From Symsagittifera roscoffensis (taxonomy: Eukaryota > Xenacoelomorpha > Acoela > Convolutidae): a stretch of 64,000 bases of DNA. How positions within the stretch are numbered: position 1 is the stretch's first letter; every line of letters starts with the position of its first letter. Under the pieces are notes generated by a model that had not been told where the DNA came from, searched no databases, and saw nothing but the letters and a program-made list of their open reading frames with translations. The position numbers and the translations under genes were made by a program. Of the stretch, positions 30,598 to 41,700 are shown piece after piece. Location: contig NC_087062.1 of NCBI RefSeq assembly GCF_963678635.1, positions 34,197,651-34,261,650 on the forward strand, in the 5' to 3' direction.

Positions 30598-31704
30598 TCA
30601 GCCTATACTTAAGTAATATTTCTTATGTAGATACACTTGTATGTTCGTATCAGAGAATATCGCGTGTACAAGCGCGTACAATTCCCGAGGATGCAGTCTT
30701 CCTCTATTTGGATCGTACACTGGAAGCGAAAGCTCCTTCACGTCCATTTCCACAAGGAAGTCCCTCAGCCTCGTCAAAGACAAGACTAGGTTTTCTGGGT
30801 CCACGTGCTGCTTCTCTGTCGCCCTCGTTACCAAGAAGCATAAGTACTTTCCCGGTATCTGCGACACCGCCGGGGGTAAGGCTGCTACGCCCCCTATCCC
30901 TGGTCTTTGCTTCCAAAGGAATTCCACGTTTTTGTATTCCCTCTTAAAATCTGCCGCTAGCGCCGTCCTAAAACTCATGTCTGCGGTGATTGCTATCGCA
31001 CATGTTCTGTTTGTGAGTATGAAATCACTATCTGTTAGTACTATGTTACTTGAATATTCATTTGGTAAGTTAAAATATGACTCAACTACCCTGCCTATGT
31101 CAGGTTTCTTAGGTTCTTCGCCTGTTTCTGCTTCTAAGTTTCCTGTTTCTCTTGCTATTCTCAATTTTTTTATTATCAAGTTTTCAGTGTGGGTAAGTCC
31201 TACCCCCACTCCCCGGACAAAAATATCCATCGGCGTCCCCGTCGATCGCATACCGGGTATTAAGTCAAGATTAGAAGCTGGAATGAGAAGTTGTCCTTCC
31301 TGGGCAGCCCAGGAAGGATCATCTCGTTCGGTCTTAATGTATTTCGCGCTTTCGCGATCTACGTCTTGAATCGTAACGCTGGTCTGTTTAGGGTCTGATG
31401 TCATTTCGTTCAGCCACTCTAAGACACGCAGGTTCGTCAGGTCTTGTTCATTTGACTGCTGTTGCTCATCGTCGAACTCCACCTCGGGTTTCGACCAGTC
31501 GTCAACCCACTCATCGTTGTGATCATCGACTATGTCAATGTCTTGTGACACGGTTATTTCCTCTAAACCCACTACTTCCTCCACTATTTTCTTTAGATCT
31601 ATCCTATCCACTACAAAGTCGTCACCGTAAGGATTGTATTTCTTTCTTGGTCTCATCCCGTCTTTCTGACGAGTCTGCATCGTGAACGGAAGATCTGGTT
31701 CCAT
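30598..31704 (-). CDS. Macro-domain protein, unit 3 (368 aa, separated from pol by a stop)
   Basis: An acidic N-terminal part (C-terminal tail of integrase/pol) followed by the macro domain (~215-368). It is separated from the upstream pol frame by a TAA that replaces GAA near 31728. The same change occurs in unit 5. The start given is the first Met after that stop, and whether it is used is unknown. Confidence 0.65.
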   Translation of the reverse strand: MEPDLPFTMQTRQKDGMRPRKKYNPYGDDFVVDRIDLKKIVEEVVGLEEITVSQDIDIVDDHNDEWVDDWSKPEVEFDDEQQQSNEQDLTNLRVLEWLNEMTSDPKQTSVTIQDVDRESAKYIKTERDDPSWAAQEGQLLIPASNLDLIPGMRSTGTPMDIFVRGVGVGLTHTENLIIKKLRIARETGNLEAETGEEPKKPDIGRVVESYFNLPNEYSSNIVLTDSDFILTNRTCAIAITADMSFRTALAADFKREYKNVEFLWKQRPGIGGVAALPPAVSQIPGKYLCFLVTRATEKQHVDPENLVLSLTRLRDFLVEMDVKELSLPVYDPNRGRLHPRELYALVHAIFSDTNIQVYLHKKYYLSIG

Positions 31705-31725
31705 GTTCTTGGGAATCTCTGTCTG

Positions 31726-34700
31726 TTAGGAATCCTGCCAATCTTCCTCTGCGTAGGGCAAGGTTTCATCGTCTGCTTCGATCTGTTCGTTGGGATCCAG
31801 GTCCAATGGTGTATCCGTGCCTTCCTCTACGACTTCGTTTCCATCGTTCTTCTCCCTGGTGCCTTTTTCATTGATCTCACAAGCAGGGTCCATCATTAGA
31901 TAATCCCCCTCTTCCATGTCTGCAGGTATACACCAGTCTTCTGTCGATGGATTGTGTGGCTTGATGTTCTCGTAGTGGGCGGCTCGGCCAGTACTCAGTC
32001 TATAAAAACGTCCCTCCTGGTGCACCTCCGTAATCATGAAGGGTCCCCTCCACTTTTTTAGAAGCTTCTTTGTTCCTTTCGGTGGTATAACGTTCTGAAA
32101 TACCCATACGTAGTCTCCCACCGAGTAGGCCTTTGCACCAGCTGCTTTCTTGTCGAATCTTTTCCTCTGCCTTGCCTGTGCCTGCTGAGTGTTTCGTCTA
32201 CACAAATCGTTCAACTCCTGTTGGCGTTTGATCACATCCCTCACGTAGACCTGTGGGGACGTTTTCTTTCCCTCATACTCTGGGTAGAAGAATGTCAAGG
32301 GTAAAGACTTCTCGTGTCCCGTCAGCATCATGTGTGGACTGACTCCAGTGGTGGAGTGTTGCGTGCTATTATAAGCTCCCATCACCTGTGGAAGGTATCT
32401 GTCCCAATCGGTCATGTACCTGGAACAATATACCCTCAGCATCGACACTAACGTCCTATTCTGTCTTTCCACTAAGCCATTCGTCTGAGGGTGGTATGTC
32501 GTGGAGTGAGCCTGAGCGACTTGTGACCGTCTCATAAGCTCTTTCGTAAGCTCGCCTACGAAAGCCGTTCCATTGTCCGATTGAAACGTCATTGGACATC
32601 CGTGTCTTGCTATCCACGTATTGATCAGGTGGTCGCATGTCTCTTCCGCCGAGGCAGTGATGCAGGGCACGGCCTCTGCATACTTCGTGAAGTGATCTAT
32701 CATGACCAAGACTTGGTTGTAACCGCTGTCTGTCATGCATATCTTCTGGTGATCTATCTGCACCACCTCGTTGAATTCAGACGACTCAATTGATTGTAAA
32801 GGAAATCGCAACTTCCTAGGATCCTTGACCTGTTGGCATGACAGACATGCTGTCACCCATTTCTCGCATGCCTTTTTCATCCCAGGCCACTCAAAGCGCT
32901 TCAGGATCCTCTGATACACTTTGTCGATCCCTTGATGGCCCATCTGATCATGCGACCTGAATAATAGTTCTGTCTGATAGAGTTGCGGCAACACTATCGC
33001 GTTATATTTGTATAAGACCTTGTCTTCTTCTCTTCTCCTGCAAGCCACGATCCCGTCCTTGTTCAGATATAATCTCCCCTCCTTCTGCATGAAGTATTGT
33101 CTCAGGATCCTATAGCTGTCTTCTTCCAGGTCACCTTTGTCAGGTGCACCGTTTTCTATCCACCTTTTTAGGTTGCTTGTCATGCGATCATTTCTCTGCG
33201 CCCTTAGAAGGTCCGAGAGTCTGTATCTCGCCTTCAAGTACGTCTTCATGACTCTCATCTGACTGTTCAGCTCGTTGGGCTGATGTGTGTCTTCTTCCAT
33301 CTTAACGCACCAAATCTTCGCCAACGGTTGTGTTTCTTGTTGAAACGGCTGAAGATCAGTCCTGACTACCTCTTTCTGCGGCAACAGGCTTATCGAACGT
33401 TTCGATACCGCTATCGTTTCTAAGTCATCCGCTGCGTTGTCAAAGACTCTTTCGCTTGGTATTAGGTAGCGATCACTGTCAGGATCCTGGTACACCTCTC
33501 TGTCCAGGTCTCTCGCCCGAGTTTCCACTAGTAGCGTGTGTATCGCCAGTTCTGACAGCTCGGATCCTGAACTCGAGTTCCTGTCTGAATAGGTGTCCAT
33601 TCCTGAGTTTCGGGAATCATCATCTGTCGAAGAGGTTGTGCTGTAGACTGCACGCTCCTCCAGATCATGTCTGTGCTTTCTTCGCATCCATCTGAACTCC
33701 CCGGACAAAACCTTGTTCTCTCGGTCCTGTTTCTCATCAGGAATTTCCTCGTTTATCTCAGACTCCCCGGACAAATTTCCTTGTCCCGGGTGTTGATCTT
33801 GTGATCGCTGGTTTTTCTCCTCATCCTTCTCCCCGGACAAATAGTCTTGCAGCAGATTTTGTTCTACCTCTTCACCCTCTTTTTCCCGGTCTACAAAGGT
33901 GACGGTTTTCTTTCGCTTGCTGCTCCCCTGTTCTTTCCGTCCGTAAGAAGTACTGGTTAAAATCTCTTGGGGTATTGAGGATACTAGTTGCTGAACTATT
34001 GTCCTACAATCCCTCTTGTTCTCTTCGTGCTGTTGTCTGGACGGCATGATCTTCACCTTCTCACTGACTGTTAGCGATGCCACTGCTGCTGTCCACTCGG
34101 GGTCATCTCTGGTCACTTCTCTTTCTAACAATCCACCCAGTATCCGCATTACTTGTGGTATGACTTGCACCGTTTTATCCAATAATGAGAGGCTGTTTAT
34201 ATTCATGCGAGAGAGTTCTTGCTGGACCAGGTTCGAGCGCAGCAACAAATCCAAGGGGACCGGGTCCTCCCTTGACAGGATCTTTATCTCGGCTGCTTTC
34301 TCTACAGGTAACTCAGGATGTCCCGGAATTGGATGTCCAGACTTATCCAACCATCTCGTTAAGGGAAGCGCTTCATAAGTTTCTTTGTCCAGAAACGAGA
34401 ATCCCTCCTTTACTTCCGCCTGATTGGCCTGCTTCTGCTCCAATCTTTCATAGAACTCAGTTTTCTTGCTGAGACTGTCAGCATTCTGATGTTTATCACG
34501 CATCCTGTGTTCGATTATCATATGGTAGCCATCCAGTCTTACTATCCATCTACCAATATAACTCTGATCCATCGAGTAGGTCTTCAACCAGGATAACGCT
34601 CTGTTGTCCACGCGTAACTTGAAGGGAGCGCTCCCCAAGTATGCACGGTACTTCTCCACGAAGGTAACTACTGCAAACATTTCTGCTTTTGGTGCGCCAT

Positions 34701-37700
34701 ATTTCATCTCTGTGTCACTCAAGACTTTGCTGCCGTATGCAATGGGACGGAGAACTGTTCTTCCGTTCCATTCTTGCTCTTGATGCAATATTCCTGAGAT
34801 GGCCACCACCGATGCGTCTGTGTCAAGAACATACATGCCCTTTTCTGTAGGCATGCCCAGCACTGGCGCTTCGCACAGTTCCCGCTTTATGTTCTCGAAA
34901 GCAACTTGTGCCTCATCGTTCCATTCGAACTTTTTCCCTTTGTTGCGCATCAGCTTCTGCATCGGGTACACGTTGTCCGCGTATCCTTTTATGAATTCTC
35001 GGTAGTAATTGGCAAACCATAGGAAGCTCATGAGCTGTGTGTCCGTTCTAGGAGCTTTCCATGTCAGCACAGCCTCTACTGCTTCTGGATCTGGCCTCAA
35101 ACCATGCCGGTCCACCATTCTTCCCAGGTACTTGATCGAATCCCTAAGGATTTCACATTTCGATGGTTTGCATTTCAAGCCTGCTCTTTTCATACATCCG
35201 AAGACCTCATCGAGTCGGTCAATGTGATCCTCCAGGGTCGGTGTCGCTATGACTACGTCATCCACGTAGCACATCAAGAGATTCCCGTACTTTTTGGTCA
35301 CTCCTGTCAAAGCCTGAGCCATCAGCCTTTGAAAGGTTGCTGTTGCATTGCACAAGCCGAAGGGCATCCTCTTCCACTGGTACAACCCCAATTCGCACGC
35401 GAAACCGGTTTTTTCCCTATCCTTTTCCCGCAAAGGAACCTGCCAGAAGGCAGAACCTAAGTCCAATGTGGTGAAGAACTTTGCATCACCAAGTTTAGAT
35501 AGGCTCTCGTCTATTCGCGGTATCGGGTACGCATCTTTAATCGTTACCGCGTTCAAGTAACGAAAGTCGCAACAAAATCTAAGCTGCCCCCCTTTCTTTT
35601 TCGCCATTACTACTCCGCAAGCCCATGGTGATTTCGAGGGTTCTATCATGTCGTATTCAAGCAACATTTCTATTTCCGCTCGGCACGCTTCCGATTTATG
35701 TGGCGTCATTCGCCTTGCGCCTTCCCTATGGGGAACGGCGCCCTCTTCTAGTTCGATTTCGTGTTCGACGAAATTACAGCAACCGATGTCCGCCTTATGT
35801 TTTGAAAATACTTCGGCGTTCCGATCTAGGAGGTCCCGCAATTTTTCAAAATCTCCCTCACCTATTTTTCCTTTTAAATGTTCTATTTCTGGCAAAACCG
35901 GTTTGTCAGAATCTAGTTCATATGACGAGGGGCGTTCCGGAAAATTCGAGCAGCTCGATAAGCCGTCGTCCGTTTCGGATTTCATTGGAAACAATTTATG
36001 GATAGATTTTAATTCATTAATTCTCTTTAAGATTTTATCTTTATTTGCATGATAAGGACAGTCTTTCACACTATACTTCTTCGAGTTTTCTGTCTCCTCA
36101 TAGTCGGTCCTCATCGGCAAGGCGTAGCCAAGCTTCTTTCCACGCTGGATTGAAACCGTGGTGTCCAGTGTGTTCAACAACACACTGACACACAGTCCGT
36201 TTCGCGTTACCGAGAAGCTCCGGCCTAAAATCACCGAACTCTGACTATTTGGATTCGGTACTAAGCAAACCTGTTTGCTATCACTTAACGAATTTAAATT
36301 TCTCATTCTAAAAATTGCTACTACAGCTTGTCCTGGTTGTAACTTTACTTTTCTATCCAAAAAAACTGGTACCTTATTTTCATCTGTTATTATCCTATTA
36401 ATTGGTCTCTTAACATACTTTCGGTCCGGGTTTCTAATCCGTATTAGACCGTTGTTCAAGTCAATCATCACGTCAAAATTCCTGACAAAATCTCTGCCAA
36501 AGATGAATTGGTCGGCGTCGTCCAGATTCTCTACCACCAGGAAGCTCATCCAAAGGTTCCGTCCTCCCATGTGAAGGACCGTCACCGGTGTTCTTCCGGC
36601 TACGTAGATAGCTCCTCGATTTGCAGCGGCTAGTCGGAGATTCGTAGGAATCAAATCTTCCCGCGTGAAGCCCATTGGACACCTGTCGAAGTGGATGCCA
36701 TCTGTGGTCAGTGTGGCTTGATTCATGGCTCTCAATTCATGTTCAATGTCCATGAGGATCATTCTTCCGGCATTTCGATTTGCTAGGTTTCTCAAGATGT
36801 TGTTCCATCTCATGACTCCCTCGTTGTGCCTTCTTCCTGATGCTGTCAGGCTTCTTGCGTTCATTGGCACCGTGCAAACGGTCAGTACCGCGCAACTGAA
36901 CTTCTGCCAGAGAGTAGTAAACAAACACACCATCATTGATTCCCACAGTGCTTCCTGCTCATCTGATCCTCTGGAGATATCATTCGTCCCAACTAAGATC
37001 ATCACATTGGGTATCTTCCCTGGATTCATCAGCTCCACCATGCGATATAATTGGGCAATCGTCGCGCCTCCAAAGGCCATCACCGTGGTGACCCATGAGG
37101 TCCTCAAATTCGACAGCACTCTGACTAAGCTGTCTCCCAATATCAGGTGAGATGTCCCGAGTGGTGGTTGCTGCAGGTTCACAGCTGGGCTCCAGGTAGC
37201 TCGATTGAAGCAGGCTCTCGGATCTGTCTCCGGAACTCCCGTGAAATTATACTTCAATTGATTATTCTTCTGCACGTCTATTACACGAGACACTTTCTTC
37301 GCTGGCATCTTCCTTACTTTCCTCTCTGGGATTCTCGAGTTCCCCATGAGTGGTGTCACGTTACTCATCCATTGTCTGATTACTGTCTGGGAGAGTTGTA
37401 CTCTGCCCGTATCGTCAATCGTTCCATAGGGTGCAGTCACCCCGGAACCTGGTGCATTCTTGTTAGCGACCAATCGTCCAGCGGTCTCTATCAGTTTTCT
37501 CACTGTCTGTTCTACGACGGGATCACCCAAGGTGTCACTAGGATCCGGGATTGTTACTCGGTTCGTCTCTGCTGGAAGCCGTGTCTCCGTTGTTTGACTC
37601 ATTTCTCGAGGTGTCAAGAGCTCCATCGGGGACTGCCCACGAGGAATATCCCTTGCAGGTATCACTTTCTCAATGGACGTCGTCAACGCCACCTGCTCCG

Positions 37701-38361
37701 ATCGCTCTTTGTATTCCTGCCTTAAGCGTTCGATCTCTTGACCCTGCTTTTTGTTGCAGTCTTCAAACAACTTTCTCCACAAGTCCCGGTCTTCCTCCAT
37801 CGCCAGCATGGTCTTCGTCATATCGTCTAACTCCTTCTTCGTACTTCTCAACTGATCGTTCATCTCGTCCAGATCTTGTATGGTTTGGTTCGTCTGAACC
37901 TTCTGTGTTACTTTCGCCCCTTTTGGTGGCCCAGCTGCTCTCAGTGGTGAACCAGACGAGGTCGCCTCGCTGTTCATCTCCCGATGCATTCTCGTCAGCC
38001 CAGGTTTGGGCTTGGAGGGCATTGGCATCTCACCTGGTTGGTAAGTCCTAGAACTTCCCAACCCAGGCTCATTCGCCAAGTCACTCCCTGAGAGAGCCCC
38101 GTTTCTCCACCTCATCACTCTCATGTTCGGGCGGTCTAGTACTCCTCTTTCTCCATATGCTGCCATCAACAGGACTTCCGTGGGGCGGTCCCCACGGTTG
38201 TCGTGCCCCAAGATGTTAATCAGGGCGGTCAGCAACATGACCACCTCTGGGTCCTCCAGAGCGAAGTCTCGTTCGATCAGCCGACGATAGATCGCATCTA
38301 CCATCGGTCCTACATATGCCTCTGCCAGGTCCATCAATTCATCCAGGTTGAAATTGTCCAT
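31726..38361 (-). CDS. Longest chimera: SGNH domain - protease half - RT - RNase H - integrase (2211 aa)
   Basis: The only unit in which the run near 35587 has six C, so the SGNH-protease frame reads straight through KKKGGQLRFCC into RT. In order: coiled coil ~160-235, SGNH-like domain ~400-557 (GDSL, GTND, DGIH), junction at about 558, protease C-terminal part with FIFGRDF, RT with YVDD, RNase H, acidic linker, HHCC zinc motif, D58D35E integrase and GPF module. It ends at the TAA near 31728 before the macro domain. It lacks gag, zinc knuckles and the DTG of the protease. RT changes include W for G in SFLGFANYY and N for K in the following YADNV. Confidence 0.85.
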   Translation of the reverse strand: MDNFNLDELMDLAEAYVGPMVDAIYRRLIERDFALEDPEVVMLLTALINILGHDNRGDRPTEVLLMAAYGERGVLDRPNMRVMRWRNGALSGSDLANEPGLGSSRTYQPGEMPMPSKPKPGLTRMHREMNSEATSSGSPLRAAGPPKGAKVTQKVQTNQTIQDLDEMNDQLRSTKKELDDMTKTMLAMEEDRDLWRKLFEDCNKKQGQEIERLRQEYKERSEQVALTTSIEKVIPARDIPRGQSPMELLTPREMSQTTETRLPAETNRVTIPDPSDTLGDPVVEQTVRKLIETAGRLVANKNAPGSGVTAPYGTIDDTGRVQLSQTVIRQWMSNVTPLMGNSRIPERKVRKMPAKKVSRVIDVQKNNQLKYNFTGVPETDPRACFNRATWSPAVNLQQPPLGTSHLILGDSLVRVLSNLRTSWVTTVMAFGGATIAQLYRMVELMNPGKIPNVMILVGTNDISRGSDEQEALWESMMVCLFTTLWQKFSCAVLTVCTVPMNARSLTASGRRHNEGVMRWNNILRNLANRNAGRMILMDIEHELRAMNQATLTTDGIHFDRCPMGFTREDLIPTNLRLAAANRGAIYVAGRTPVTVLHMGGRNLWMSFLVVENLDDADQFIFGRDFVRNFDVMIDLNNGLIRIRNPDRKYVKRPINRIITDENKVPVFLDRKVKLQPGQAVVAIFRMRNLNSLSDSKQVCLVPNPNSQSSVILGRSFSVTRNGLCVSVLLNTLDTTVSIQRGKKLGYALPMRTDYEETENSKKYSVKDCPYHANKDKILKRINELKSIHKLFPMKSETDDGLSSCSNFPERPSSYELDSDKPVLPEIEHLKGKIGEGDFEKLRDLLDRNAEVFSKHKADIGCCNFVEHEIELEEGAVPHREGARRMTPHKSEACRAEIEMLLEYDMIEPSKSPWACGVVMAKKKGGQLRFCCDFRYLNAVTIKDAYPIPRIDESLSKLGDAKFFTTLDLGSAFWQVPLREKDREKTGFACELGLYQWKRMPFGLCNATATFQRLMAQALTGVTKKYGNLLMCYVDDVVIATPTLEDHIDRLDEVFGCMKRAGLKCKPSKCEILRDSIKYLGRMVDRHGLRPDPEAVEAVLTWKAPRTDTQLMSFLWFANYYREFIKGYADNVYPMQKLMRNKGKKFEWNDEAQVAFENIKRELCEAPVLGMPTEKGMYVLDTDASVVAISGILHQEQEWNGRTVLRPIAYGSKVLSDTEMKYGAPKAEMFAVVTFVEKYRAYLGSAPFKLRVDNRALSWLKTYSMDQSYIGRWIVRLDGYHMIIEHRMRDKHQNADSLSKKTEFYERLEQKQANQAEVKEGFSFLDKETYEALPLTRWLDKSGHPIPGHPELPVEKAAEIKILSREDPVPLDLLLRSNLVQQELSRMNINSLSLLDKTVQVIPQVMRILGGLLEREVTRDDPEWTAAVASLTVSEKVKIMPSRQQHEENKRDCRTIVQQLVSSIPQEILTSTSYGRKEQGSSKRKKTVTFVDREKEGEEVEQNLLQDYLSGEKDEEKNQRSQDQHPGQGNLSGESEINEEIPDEKQDRENKVLSGEFRWMRRKHRHDLEERAVYSTTSSTDDDSRNSGMDTYSDRNSSSGSELSELAIHTLLVETRARDLDREVYQDPDSDRYLIPSERVFDNAADDLETIAVSKRSISLLPQKEVVRTDLQPFQQETQPLAKIWCVKMEEDTHQPNELNSQMRVMKTYLKARYRLSDLLRAQRNDRMTSNLKRWIENGAPDKGDLEEDSYRILRQYFMQKEGRLYLNKDGIVACRRREEDKVLYKYNAIVLPQLYQTELLFRSHDQMGHQGIDKVYQRILKRFEWPGMKKACEKWVTACLSCQQVKDPRKLRFPLQSIESSEFNEVVQIDHQKICMTDSGYNQVLVMIDHFTKYAEAVPCITASAEETCDHLINTWIARHGCPMTFQSDNGTAFVGELTKELMRRSQVAQAHSTTYHPQTNGLVERQNRTLVSMLRVYCSRYMTDWDRYLPQVMGAYNSTQHSTTGVSPHMMLTGHEKSLPLTFFYPEYEGKKTSPQVYVRDVIKRQQELNDLCRRNTQQAQARQRKRFDKKAAGAKAYSVGDYVWVFQNVIPPKGTKKLLKKWRGPFMITEVHQEGRFYRLSTGRAAHYENIKPHNPSTEDWCIPADMEEGDYLMMDPACEINEKGTREKNDGNEVVEEGTDTPLDLDPNEQIEADDETLPYAEEDWQDS

Positions 38362-38767
38362 ACTGTTCTTTCCAAGTTTGATTTGATTTCGATTTCAAGT
38401 TTTGACTCAAGTGAGCAATTAAATGATCAATCAGGATCTAGAAAAGGAATCACGACTGTCACACCTGTCAGTTTCACCTTAATATATATCGTTAAAATTT
38501 GCTTAAAGACAGTTCAGATAAAAAGATATTTATCCTAAAATTTATTAAAATCAATTGGTTTCTAAAATTTTGGAATTCGACTTAAGATTGGACAATCCAA
38601 ACTTTGGATCTATTCCCAAAATCGTCATTTAGTTGTTCATGGTCACTAACGCTTACTTACCCATGATCTTAATAACCTAACACATAACATAACATAACAT
38701 AACATAACACACATATCACTTATTACATGCAACTTGGTCTTTGGCCTAACACCCTCTCGCTCATCAC

Positions 38768-41700
38768 TCAGCCTATACTTAAGTAATATTTCTTATGTAG
38801 ATACACTTGTATGTTCGTATCAGAGAATATCGCGTGTACAAGCGCGTACAATTCCCGAGGATGCAGTCTTCCTCTATTTGGATCGTACACTGGAAGCGAA
38901 AGCTCCTTCACGTCCATTTCCACAAGGAAGTCCCTCAGCCTCGTCAAAGACAAGACTAGGTTTTCTGGGTCCACGTGCTGCTTCTCTGTCGCCCTCGTTA
39001 CCAAGAAGCATAAGTACTTTCCCGGTATCTGCGACACCGCCGGGGGTAAGGCTGCTACGCCCCCTATCCCTGGTCTTTGCTTCCAAAGGAATTCCACGTT
39101 TTTGTATTCCCTCTTAAAATCTGCCGCTAGCGCCGTCCTAAAACTCATGTCTGCGGTGATTGCTATCGCACATGTTCTGTTTGTGAGTATGAAATCACTA
39201 TCTGTTAGTACTATGTTACTTGAATATTCATTTGGTAAGTTAAAATATGACTCAACTACCCTGCCTATGTCAGGTTTCTTAGGTTCTTCGCCTGTTTCTG
39301 CTTCTAAGTTTCCTGTTTCTCTTGCTATTCTCAATTTTTTTATTATCAAGTTTTCAGTGTGGGTAAGTCCTACCCCCACTCCCCGGACAAAAATATCCAT
39401 CGGCGTCCCCGTCGATCGCATACCGGGTATTAAGTCAAGATTAGAAGCTGGAATGAGAAGTTGTCCTTCCTGGGCAGCCCAGGAAGGATCATCTCGTTCG
39501 GTCTTAATGTATTTCGCGCTTTCGCGATCTACGTCTTGAATCGTAACGCTGGTCTGTTTAGGGTCTGATGTCATTTCGTTCAGCCACTCTAAGACACGCA
39601 GGTTCGTCAGGTCTTGTTCATTTGACTGCTGTTGCTCATCGTCGAACTCCACCTCGGGTTTCGACCAGTCGTCAACCCACTCATCGTTGTGATCATCGAC
39701 TATGTCAATGTCTTGTGACACGGTTATTTCCTCTAAACCCACTACTTCCTCCACTATTTTCTTTAGATCTATCCTATCCACTACAAAGTCGTCACCGTAA
39801 GGATTGTATTTCTTTCTTGGTCTCATCCCGTCTTTCTGACGAGTCTGCATCGTGAACGGAAGATCTGGTTCCATGTTCTTGGGAATCTCTGTCTGTTCGG
39901 AATCCTGCCAATCTTCCTCTGCGTAGGGCAAGGTTTCATCGTCTGCTTCGATCTGTTCGTTGGGATCCAGGTCCAATGGTGTATCCGTGCCTTCCTCTAC
40001 GACTTCGTTTCCATCGTTCTTCTCCCTGGTGCCTTTTTCATTGATCTCACAAGCAGGGTCCATCATTAGATAATCCCCCTCTTCCATGTCTGCAGGTATA
40101 CACCAGTCTTCTGTCGATGGATTGTGTGGCTTGATGTTCTCGTAGTGGGCGGCTCGGCCAGTACTCAGTCTATAAAAACGTCCCTCCTGGTGCACCTCCG
40201 TAATCATGAAGGGTCCCCTCCACTTTTTTAGAAGCTTCTTTGTTCCTTTCGGTGGTATAACGTTCTGAAATACCCATACGTAGTCTCCCACCGAGTAGGC
40301 CTTTGCACCAGCTGCTTTCTTGTCGAATCTTTTCCTCTGCCTTGCCTGTGCCTGCTGAGTGTTTCGTCTACACAAATCGTTCAACTCCTGTTGGCGTTTG
40401 ATCACATCCCTCACGTAGACCTGTGGGGACGTTTTCTTTCCCTCATACTCTGGGTAGAAGAATGTCAAGGGTAAAGACTTCTCGTGTCCCGTCAGCATCA
40501 TGTGTGGACTGACTCCAGTGGTGGAGTGTTGCGTGCTATTATAAGCTCCCATCACCTGTGGAAGGTATCTGTCCCAATCGGTCATGTACCTGGAACAATA
40601 TACCCTCAGCATCGACACTAACGTCCTATTCTGTCTTTCCACTAAGCCATTCGTCTGAGGGTGGTATGTCGTGGAGTGAGCCTGAGCGACTTGTGACCGT
40701 CTCATAAGCTCTTTCGTAAGCTCGCCTACGAAAGCCGTTCCATTGTCCGATTGAAACGTCATTGGACATCCGTGTCTTGCTATCCACGTATTGATCAGGT
40801 GGTCGCATGTCTCTTCCGCCGAGGCAGTGATGCAGGGCACGGCCTCTGCATACTTCGTGAAGTGATCTATCATGACCAAGACTTGGTTGTAACCGCTGTC
40901 TGTCATGCATATCTTCTGGTGATCTATCTGCACCACCTCGTTGAATTCAGACGACTCAATTGATTGTAAAGGAAATCGCAACTTCCTAGGATCCTTGACC
41001 CGTTGGCATGACAGACATGCTGTCACCCATTTCTCGCATGCCTTTTTCATCCCAGGCCACTCAAAGCGCTTCAGGATCCTCTGATACACTTTGTCGATCC
41101 CTTGATGGCCCATCTGATCATGCGACCTGAATAATAGTTCTGTCTGATAGAGTTGCGGCAACACTATCGCGTTATATTTGTATAAGACCTTGTCTTCTTC
41201 TCTTCTCCTGCAAGCCACGATCCCGTCCTTGTTCAGATATAATCTCCCCTCCTTCTGCATGAAGTATTGTCTCAGGATCCTATAGCTGTCTTCTTCCAGG
41301 TCACCTTTGTCAGGTGCACCGTTTTCTATCCACCTTTTTAGGTTGCTTGTCATGCGATCATTTCTCTGCGCCCTTAGAAGGTCCGAGAGTCTGTATCTCG
41401 CCTTCAAGTACGTCTTCATGACTCTCATCTGACTGTTCAGCTCGTTGGGCTGATGTGTGTCTTCTTCCATCTTAACGCACCAAATCTTCGCCAACGGTTG
41501 TGTTTCTTGTTGAAACGGCTGAAGATCAGTCCTGACTACCTCTTTCTGCGGCAACAGGCTTATCGAACGTTTCGATACCGCTATCGTTTCTAAGTCATCC
41601 GCTGCGTTGTCAAAGACTCTTTCGCTTGGTATTAGGTAGCGATCACTGTCAGGATCCTGGTACACCTCTCTGTCCAGGTCTCTCGCCCGAGTTTCCACTA

